Below are positions 50,294-60,000 of a stretch of DNA of 60,000 nucleotides, piece by piece. Source of the stretch: Tubulanus polymorphus (Eukaryota > Nemertea > Palaeonemertea > Tubulaniformes > Tubulanidae); the NCBI RefSeq assembly GCF_964204645.1, contig NC_134027.1, positions 16,482,485 through 16,542,484 of the forward strand, in the 5' to 3' direction. Position numbers and translations under genes: made by a program. Every line of letters starts with the position of its first letter. Within the stretch, counting starts at the first letter, position 1. The notes beneath the pieces were generated by a model. That model was given only the letters and a program-made list of their open reading frames with translations. It searched no databases and was not told the origin of the DNA.

Positions 50294-53200
50294 GGCGACA
50301 AAACCAAAAAAAATAATTGTCGCGGGCGATAAAACCAAAATAATCAATTGTCGCGGGCGATAAAACCAAAATAATCAATTGTCGCTGGCGATAAAACCAA
50401 AATATTGAATTGTCGCGGGCGACAAAACCAAAAGAATGAATTGTCGCGGGCGATAAAACCAAATAATGAATTGTCGCGGGCGACAAAACCAAAATATTCA
50501 ATTGTCGCGGGCAACAAAACCAAACTAATGAATTGTCGCGGGCGATAAAACGAAAATAATAAATTGTCGCAGGCGATAAAACCAAAAAAATGAATTGTCG
50601 CGGATGATAAAACCAAAATCATGAATTGTCGCGGGCGACAAAACCAAAATATTCAATTGTCGCGGGCGACAAAACCAAACTAATGAATTGTCGCGGGCGA
50701 TAAAACCAAAATATTGAAGTGTCGCGGGTGATAAAACCGCGACAAAAAGAGAAAAAGATTGTCACGAGCGATAAAACCAAAATAATGAATTGTCGCGGGC
50801 GATAAAACCAAAATATTGAATTGTCGTAGGCGCCAAATCCAAAAAATGAATTGTCGCGGGCGATAAAACCAAAATCTTGAATTGTCGCGGGCGATAAAAC
50901 CAAAATATTGAAGTGTCGCAGGCGTTAAAACCGCGACAAAAAGAGAAAAAAATTGTCGCGGGCGATAAAAACAAAATAATGAATTGTCGCGGGCGATAAA
51001 ACCAAAATATTGAAGTGTCGCAGGCGTTAAAACCGCGACAAAAAGAGAAAAAAATTGTCGCGGGCGATAAAAACAAAATAATGAATTGCCATGGGCGATA
51101 AAACCAAAATATTGAATTGTCGCGGGCGATAAAACCAAAATAATGAATTGTCGCGGGCGATAAAACCAAAATATTGAATTGTCGTGGGCGACAAAACCAA
51201 AATATTGTTTTGTCGCGGGTGACAAAACCAAATTAATGAATTGTCGCGGGCGATAAAACCAAAATACTGAATTGTCGCGGGCGATAAAACCAAAATATTG
51301 AATTGTCGCGGGCGACAAATCCAAAAAATGAATTGTCGCGGCAGAAAAACCAAAATCTTGAATTGTTGCGGGCGACAAAACCAAAATATTCAATTGTCGC
51401 GGGTGACAAACCAAACTAATGAATTGTCGCGGGCGATAAAACCAAAATAATAAATTGTCGCAGGCGATAAAACCATAAAAATGAATTGTCGCGGACGATA
51501 AATCCAAAATCATGAATTGTCGCGGGCGACAAAACCAAAATATTCAATTGTCGCGGGCGACAAAACCAAACTAATGAATTGTCGCGGGCGATAAAGCCAA
51601 AATAATGAATTGTCGCGGGCGATAAAACCAAAATATTGAAGTGTCGCGGGCGATAAAACCGTGACAAAAAGAGAAAAAAATTGTCGCGGGCGACAAAACC
51701 AAACTAATGAATTGTCGCGGGCGATAAAACCAAAATATTGAATTGTCGTAGGCGCCAAATCCAAAAAATGAATTGTCGCGGGCGATAAAACCAAAATATT
51801 GAAGTGTCGCGGGTGATAAAACCGTGACAAAAAGAGAAAAAGAATGTCACGAGCGATAAAACCAAAATAATGAATTGTCGCGGGCGATAAAACCAAAATA
51901 TTGAATTGTCGTAGGCGCCAAATCCAAAAAATGAATTGTCGCGGGCGATAAAACCAAAATATTGAAGTGTCGCAGGCGTTAAAACCGCGACAAAAAGAGA
52001 AAAAAATTGTCGCGGGCGATAAAAACAGAATAATGAATTGTCGCGGGCGATAAAACCAAAATATTGAAGTGTCGCAGGCGTTAAAACCGCGACAAAAAGA
52101 GAAAACAATTGTCGCGGGCGATAAAAACAAAATAATGAATTGCCATGGGCGATAAAACCAAAATATTGAATTGTCGCGGGCGATAAAACCAAAATAATGA
52201 ATTGTCGCGGGCGATAAAACCAAAATATTGAATTGTCGTGGGCGACAAAACCAAAATATTGTTTTGTCGCGGGTGACAAAACCAAATTAATGAATTGTCG
52301 CGGGCGATAAAACCAAAATACTGAATTGTCGCGGGCGATAAAACCAAAATATTGAATTGTCGCGGGCGACAAATCCAAAAAATGAATTGTCGCGGCAGAA
52401 AAACCAAAATCTTGAATTGTTGCGGGCGACAAAACCAAAATATTCAATTGTCGCGGGTGACAAAACCAAACTAATGAATTGTCGCGGGCGATAAAACCAA
52501 AATATTGAAGTGTCGCGGGCGATAAAACCGTGACAAAAAGAGAAAAAAATTGTCGCGGGCGATAAAAACCAAAATAATGAATTGTCGCGGGCGATAAAAC
52601 CAAAATATTGAATTATCGTAGGCGCCAAATCCAAAAAAATGAAATGTCGCGGGCGTAAAAACCAAAATCTTGAATTGTCGCGTGCGACAAAACCAAAATA
52701 ATGAATTGTCGCGGGCGATAAAACCAAAATAATGAATTGTCGCGGGCGATAAAACCAAAATATTGAATTATCGTAGTCGCCAAATCCAAAAAAATGAATT
52801 GTCGCGGGCGATAAAACCAAAATATTGAATTGTCGCCATTGTCGCGTGCGACAAAACGAAAATAATGAATTGTCGCGGGCGATAAAGCCAAAATAATGAG
52901 TTGTCGCGGGCGATAAAACCAAAATATTGAATTTTCGTAGGCGCCAAATCAAAAAAAATGAATTGTCGCCGGCGATAAAACCAAAATCTTGAATTGTCGC
53001 CATTGTCGCGTGCGACAAAACCAAAATAATGAATTGTCGCGGGCGATAAAACCAAAATAATGAATTGTCGCGGGCGATAAAACCAAAATATTGAATTATC
53101 GTAGGCGCCAAATCCAAAAAAATGAAATGTTGCGGGCGTAAAAACCAAAATCTTGAATTGTCGCCATTGTCGCGTGCGACAAAACCAAAATAATGAATTG

Positions 53201-56200
53201 TCGCGGGCGATAAAACCAAAATAATGAATTGTCGCGGGCGATAAAACCAAAATATTGAATTATCGTAGGCGCCAAATCCAAAAAAATGAAATGTTGCGGG
53301 CGATAAAACCAAAATCTTGAATTGTCGCCATTGTCGCGTGCGACAAAACCAAAATAATGAATTGTCGCGGGCGATAAAACCAAAATAATGAATTGTCTCG
53401 GGCGACAAAACCAAAATAATGAATTGTCGTGGGCGATAAAACCAAAATATTGAATTGTCGTGGGTAACAAATCCAAAAAATGAATTGTCGCGGGCGATAA
53501 AACCAAAATCTTGAATTGTCGTGGGCGACAAATCCAAAAAATGAATTGTCGCGGGCGATAAAACCAAAATATTGAATTGTCGTGGGTAACAAATCCAAAA
53601 AATGAATTGTCGCGGGCGATAAAACCAAAATCTTGAATTGTCGTGGGCGACAAATCCAAAAAATGAATTGTCGCGGGCGATAAAACCAAAATCTTGAATT
53701 GTCGCCATTGTCGTGTGCGACAAAACAAAAATAATGAATTGTCGCGGGCGATAAAACCAAAATACTGAATTGTCGCGGGCGATAAAACCAAAATAATGAA
53801 TTGTCGCGGGCGACAAAAGCAAAATATTCAATTGTCGCGGGCGACAAAACCAAACTAATGAATTGTCGCGGGCGATAAAACGAAAATAATAAATTGTCGC
53901 AGGCGATAAAACCAAAAAAATGAATTGTCGCGGATGATAAAACCAAAATCATGAATTGTCGCGGGCGACAAAACCAAAATATTCAATTGTCGCGGGCGAC
54001 AAAACCAAACTAATGAATTGTCGCGGGCGATAAAACCAAAATATTGAAGTGTCGCGGGTGATAAAACCGCGACAAAAAGAGAAAAAGATTGTCACGGGCG
54101 ATAAAACCAAAATAATGAATTGTCGCGGGCGATAAAACCAAAATCTTGAATTGTCGCCATTGTCGTGTGCGACAAAACCAAAATAATGAAAAGTCGCGGG
54201 CGATAAAACCAAAATAATGAATTGTCGCGGGCGATAAAACCAAAATATTGAATTGTCTTGGGCGACAAAACCAAAATATTGTTTTGTCGCGGGTGACAAA
54301 ACCAAATTAATGAATTGTCGCGGGCGATAAAACCAAAATACTGAATTGTCGCGGGCGATAAAACCAAAATATTGAATTGTCGCGGGCGACAAATCCAAAA
54401 AATGAATTGTCGCGGCAGAAAAACCAAAATCTTGAATTGTTGCGGGCGACAAAACCAAAATATTCAATTGTCGCGGGTGACAAACCAAACTAATGAATTG
54501 TCGCGGGCGATAAAACCAAAATAATAAATTGTCGCAGGCGATAAAACCATAAAAATGAATTGTCGCGGACGATAAATCCAAAATCATGAATTGTCGCGGG
54601 CGACAAAACCAAAATATTCAATTGTCGCGGGCGACAAAACCAAACTAATGAATTGTCGCGGGCGATAAAGCCAAAATAATGAATTGTCGCGGGCGATAAA
54701 ACCAAAATATTGAAGTGTCGCGGGCGATAAAACCGTGACAAAAAGAGAAAAAAATTGTCGCGGGCGACAAAACCAAACTAATGAATTGTCGCGGGCGATA
54801 AAACCAAAATATTGAATTGTCGTAGGCGCCAAATCCAAAAAATGAATTGTCGCGGGCGATAAAACCAAAATATTGAAGTGTCGCGGGTGATAAAACCGTG
54901 ACAAAAAGAGAAAAAGAATGTCACGAGCGATAAAACCAAAATAATGAATTGTCGCGGGCGATAAAACCAAAATATTGAATTATCGTAGGCGCCAAATCCA
55001 AAAAAATGAAATGTTGCGGGCGTAAAAACCAAAATCTTGAATTGTCGCCATTGTCGCGTGCGACAAAACCAAAATAATGAATTGTCGCGGGCGATAAAAC
55101 CAAAATAATGAATTGTCGCGGGCGATAAAACCAAAATATTGAATTATCGTAGGCGCCAAATCCAAAAAAATGAATTGTCGCGGGCGATAAAACCAAAATC
55201 TTGAATTGTCGCCATTGTCGCTTGCGACAAAACCAAAATAATGAATTTTCGCGGGCGATAAAACCAAAATAATGAATTGTCGCGGGCGATAAAACCAAAA
55301 TCTTGAATTGTCGCCATTGTCGCGTGCGACAAAACCAAAATAATGAATTGTCGCGGGCGATAAAACCAAAATAATGAATTGTCGCGGGCGATAAAACCAA
55401 AATATTGAATTGTTGTAGGCGCCAAATCAAAAAAAATGAATTGTCGCGGGCGATAAAACCAAAATCTTGAATTGTCGCCATTGTCGCGTGCGACAAAACC
55501 AAAATAATGAATTGTCGCGGGCGATAAAACCAAAATAATGAATTGTCTCGGGCGACAAAACCAAAATAATGAATTGTCGTGGGCGATAAAACCAAAATAT
55601 TGAATTGTCGTGGGTAACAAATCCAAAAAATGAATTGTCGCGGGCGATAAAACCAAAATCTTGAATTGTCGTGGGCGACAAATCCAAAAAATGAATTGTC
55701 GCGGGCGATAAAACCAAAATATTGAATTGTCGTGGGTAACAAATCCAAAAAATGAATTGTCGCGGGCGATAAAACCAAAATCTTGAATTGTCGTGGGCGA
55801 CAAATCCAAAAAATGAATTGTCGCGGGCGATAAAACCAAAATATTCAATTGTCGCCATTGTCGTGTGCGACAAAACAAAAATAATGAATTGTCGCGGGCG
55901 ATAAAACCAAAATACTGAATTGTCGCGGGCGATAAAACCAAAATACTGAATTGTCGCGGGCGATAAAACCAAAATAATGAATTGTCGCGGGCGACAAAAC
56001 CAAAATATTCAATTGTCGCGGGCGACAAAACCAAACTAATGAATTGTCGCGGGCGATAAAACGAAAATAATAAATTGTCGCAGGCGATAAAACCAAAAAA
56101 ATGAATTGTCGCGGATGATAAAACCAAAATCTTGAATTGTCGCCATTGTCGCGTGCGACAAAACCAAAATAATGAATTGTCGCGGGCGATAAAACCAAAA

Positions 56201-59200
56201 TAATGAATTGTCGCGGGCGATAAAACCAAAATATTGAATTGTTGTAGGCGCCAAATCAAAAAAAATGAATTGTCGCGGGCGATAAAACCAAAATCTTGAA
56301 TTGTCGCCATTGTCGCGTGCGACAAAACCAAAATAATGAATTGTCGCGGGCGATAAAACCAAAATAATGAATTGTCTCGGGCGACAAAACCAAAATAATG
56401 AATTGTCGTGGGCGATAAAACCAAAATATTGAATTGTCGTGGGTAACAAATCCAAAAAATGAATTGTCGCGGGCGATAAAACCAAAATCTTGAATTGTCG
56501 TGGGCGACAAATCCAAAAAATGAATTGTCGCGGGCGATAAAACCAAAATATTGAATTGTCGTGGGTAACAAATCCAAAAAATGAATTGTCGCGGGCGATA
56601 AAACCAAAATCTTGAATTGTCGTGGGCGACAAATCCAAAAAATGAATTGTCGCGGGCGATAAAACCAAAATCTTGAATTGTCGCCATTGTCGTGTGCGAC
56701 AAAACAAAAATAATGAATTGTCGCGGGCGATAAAACCAAAATACTGAATTGTCGCGGGCGATAAAACCAAAATAATGAATTGTCGCGGGCGACAAAAGCA
56801 AAATATTCAATTGTCGCGGGCGACAAAACCAAACTAATGAATTGTCGCGGGCGATAAAACCAAAATAATGAATTGTCGCGGGCGATAAAACCAAAATATT
56901 GAATTGTCTTGGGCGACAAAACCAAAATATTGTTTTGTCGCGGGTGACAAAACCAAATTAATGAATTGTCGCGGGCGATAAAACCAAAATACTGAATTGT
57001 CGCGGGCGATAAAACCAAAATATTGAATTGTCGCGGGCGACAAATCCAAAAAATGAATTGTCGCGGCAGAAAAACCAAAATCTTGAATTGTTGCGGGCGA
57101 CAAAACCAAAATATTCAATTGTCGCGGGTGACAAACCAAACTAATGAATTGTCGCGGGCGATAAAACCAAAATAATAAATTGTCGCAGGCGATAAAACCA
57201 TAAAAATGAATTGTCGCGGACGATAAATCCAAAATCATGAATTGTCGCGGGCGACAAAACCAAAATATTCAATTGTCGCGGGCGACAAAACCAAACTAAT
57301 GAATTGTCGCGGGCGATAAAGCCAAAATAATGAATTGTCGCGGGCGATAAAACCAAAATATTGAAGTGTCGCGGGCGATAAAACCGTGACAAAAAGAGAA
57401 AAAAATTGTCGCGGGCGACAAAACCAAACTAATGAATTGTCGCGGGCGATAAAACCAAAATATTGAATTGTCGTAGGCGCCAAATCCAAAAAATGAATTG
57501 TCGCGGGCGATAAAACCAAAATATTGAAGTGTCGCGGGTGATAAAACCGTGACAAAAAGAGAAAAAGAATGTCACGAGCGATAAAACCAAAATAATGAAT
57601 TGTCGCGGGCGATAAAACCAAAATATTGAATTATCGTAGGCGCCAAATCCAAAAAAATGAAATGTTGCGGGCGTAAAAACCAAAATCTTGAATTGTCGCC
57701 ATTGTCGCGTGCGACAAAACCAAAATAATGAATTGTCGCGGGCGATAAAACCAAAATAATGAATTGTCGCGGGCGATAAAACCAAAATATTGAATTATCG
57801 TAGGCGCCAAATCCAAAAAAATGAATTGTCGCGGGCGATAAAACCAAAATCTTGAATTGTCGCCATTGTCGCTTGCGACAAAACCAAAATAATGAATTTT
57901 CGCGGGCGATAAAACCAAAATAATGAATTGTCGCGGGCGATAAAACCAAAATCTTGAATTGTCGCCATTGTCGCGTGCGACAAAACCAAAATAATGAATT
58001 GTCGCGGGCGATAAAACCAAAATAATGAATTGTCGCGGGCGATAAAACCAAAATATTGAATTGTTGTAGGCGCCAAATCAAAAAAAATGAATTGTCGCGG
58101 GCGATAAAACCAAAATCTTGAATTGTCGCCATTGTCGCGTGCGACAAAACCAAAATAATGAATTGTCGCGGGCGATAAAACCAAAATAATGAATTGTCTC
58201 GGGCGACAAAACCAAAATAATGAATTGTCGTGGGCGATAAAACCAAAATATTGAATTGTCGTGGGTAACAAATCCAAAAAATGAATTGTCGCGGGCGATA
58301 AAACCAAAATCTTGAATTGTCGTGGGCGACAAATCCAAAAAATGAATTGTCGCGGGCGATAAAACCAAAATATTGAATTGTCGTGGGTAACAAATCCAAA
58401 AAATGAATTGTCGCGGGCGATAAAACCAAAATCTTGAATTGTCGTGGGCGACAAATCCAAAAAATGAATTGTCGCGGGCGATAAAACCAAAATATTCAAT
58501 TGTCGCCATTGTCGTGTGCGACAAAACAAAAATAATGAATTGTCGCGGGCGATAAAACCAAAATACTGAATTGTCGCGGGCGATAAAACCAAAATACTGA
58601 ATTGTCGCGGGCGATAAAACCAAAATAATGAATTGTCGCGGGCGACAAAACCAAAATATTCAATTGTCGCGGGCGACAAAACCAAACTAATGAATTGTCG
58701 CGGGCGATAAAACGAAAATAATAAATTGTCGCAGGCGATAAAACCAAAAAAATGAATTGTCGCGGATGATAAAACCAAAATCATGAATTGTCGCGGGCGA
58801 CAAAACCAAAATATTCAATTGTCACGGGCGACAAAACCAAACTAATGAATTGTCGCGGGCGATAAAACCAAAATATTGAAGTGTCGCGGGTGATAAAACC
58901 GCGACAAAAAGAGAAAAAGATTGTCACGGGCGATAAAACCAAAATAATGAATTGTCGCGGGCGATAAAACCAAAATCTTGAATTGTCGCCATTGTCGTGT
59001 GCGACAAAACCAAAATAATGAAAAGTCGCGGGCGATAAAACCAAAATAATGAATTGTCGCGGGCGATAAAACCAAAATATTGAATTGTCTTGGGCGACAA
59101 AACCAAAATATTGTTTTGTCGCGGGTGACAAAACCAAATTAATGAATTGTCGCGGGCGATAAAACCAAAATACTGAATTGTCGCGGGCGATAAAACCAAA

Positions 59201-60000
59201 ATATTGAATTGTCGCGGGCGACAAATCCAAAAAATGAATTGTCGCGGCAGAAAAACCAAAATCTTGAATTGTTGCGGGCGACAAAACCAAAATATTCAAT
59301 TGTCGCGGGCGACAAAACCAAACTAATGAATTGTCGCGGGCGATAAAACCAAAATAATAAATTGTCGCAGGCGATGAAACCAAAAAAATGAATTGTTGCG
59401 GACGATAAAACCAAAATATTGAATTGTCGCGGGCGACAAAACCAAAATATTCAATTTTCGCGGGCGACAAAACCAAACTAATGAATTGTCGCGGGCGATA
59501 AAGCCAAAATAATGAATTGTCGCGGGCGATAAATCCAAAAAATGAATTGTCGCGGCAGAAAAACCAAAATCTTGAATTGTTGCGGGCGACAAAACCAAAA
59601 TATTCAATTGTCGCGGGCGACAAAACCAAACTAATGAATTGTCGCGGGCGATAAAACCAAAATAATAAATTGTCGCAGGCGATGAAACCAAAAAAATGAA
59701 TTGTCGCGGACGATAAAACCAAAATCATGAATTGTCGCGGGCGACAAAACCAAAATATTCAATTTTCGCGGGCGACAAAACCAAACTAATGAATTGTCGC
59801 GGGCGATAAAGCCAAAATAATGAATTGTCGCGGGCCATAAAACCAAAATATTGAAGTGTCGCGGGCGATAAAACCGCGACAAAAAGAGAAAAAAATTGTC
59901 GCGGGCGATAAAACCAAAATCTTGAATTGTCGCCATAGTCGTGTGCGACAAAATCAAAATATTGAATTGTCGCGGGCGATAAAACCAAATAATGAATTGT
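50294..60000. repeat. 31-bp satellite array, block 9 (runs off the window)
   Basis: Almost 10 kb of satellite. It contains several layers of higher-order repeat; the clearest has a period of 2651 bp. Frequent phrases: TTGTCGCCATTGTCGCGTGC, GTAGGCGCCAAATCC, GCGACAAAAAGAGAAAA. Minus-strand open frames reach 644 codons (55144-57078) purely from the stop-free 31-mer. No unique sequence is seen. Confidence 0.95.
54240..59540. repeat. 2651-bp higher-order repeat, two copies
   Basis: Landmark strings recur at 2651 bp: GAATTGTCTTGGGCGAC at about 54250 and 56900, the AAACCGTGACAAAAAGAG phrase at about 54730 and 57380, and many unit variants between. The second copy begins near 56890 and can be followed to about 58780, after which it joins a segment that matches about 53950 onward (offset about 4832 bp). 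Confidence 0.8.

Overview
This window reads as repeat-rich nuclear DNA of an animal, most likely a marine invertebrate. The evidence is the combination of Polinton/Maverick-type, Penelope-like, BEL/Pao, Gypsy-type and several LINE remnants, the lack of any bacterial gene organisation, and about half of the window being satellite DNA. The phylum cannot be fixed from the sequence. I see no ordinary host gene and no complete tRNA or rRNA gene.

Layout. 1-15172 is a left repeat domain: 31-bp satellite arrays (GTCGCGGGCGAY core), four copies (two of them long) of an associated non-coding unit ('flank A') that carries a decayed LINE RT fragment, and two blocks of a ~155-bp tandem repeat. 15173-26783 is an AT-rich, virus-like island: remnants of a Polinton-type element (protein-primed PolB fragment, HNH nuclease, conserved small proteins, an intact-looking integrase with chromodomain, a packaging ATPase split by a LINE, an inverted duplication, a possible capsid fragment and a coiled-coil gene). 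26784-36036 is a junkyard of more GC-rich retroelements: BEL/Pao integrase end, a Penelope-like element with a 5' inversion and a hammerhead-like motif, the LTR/leader/gag/protease half of a Gypsy-type element, and a truncated LINE. 36037-43286 is a second Polinton-type remnant that starts with a ~400-bp palindrome and contains PolB, a probable virion (penton-like) protein and a compact run of five further small genes. 43287-60000 is the right repeat domain with foldback elements, flank A and the largest satellite arrays.

How the genes would have worked together. PolB would replicate a linear genome, the DDE integrase with its chromodomain would insert it, the A32/FtsK-like ATPase would package it, and the penton-like, capsid-like and small membrane proteins would form or serve a particle. 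Both PolB copies lack the motif A region and carry frameshifts, the ATPase is split, and no protease or full major capsid gene is visible, so both copies look dead, although several single genes (integrase, 184-aa protein, 251-aa penton-like protein, 405-aa protein) are open end to end.

Most notable signals: (1) a recurring T-tract plus TAAATAAATG or TATAAATG motif placed exactly at start codons of the virus-like genes, resembling a poxvirus-style late promoter; (2) an array of seven tRNA T-arm/B-box-like hairpins with covarying stems in the leader of the Gypsy-type element, next to a duplicated primer binding site; (3) a hammerhead-like ribozyme in the Penelope-like element; (4) a satellite whose 31-bp unit has no stop in any of the three minus-strand frames, giving spurious ORFs up to 644 codons.
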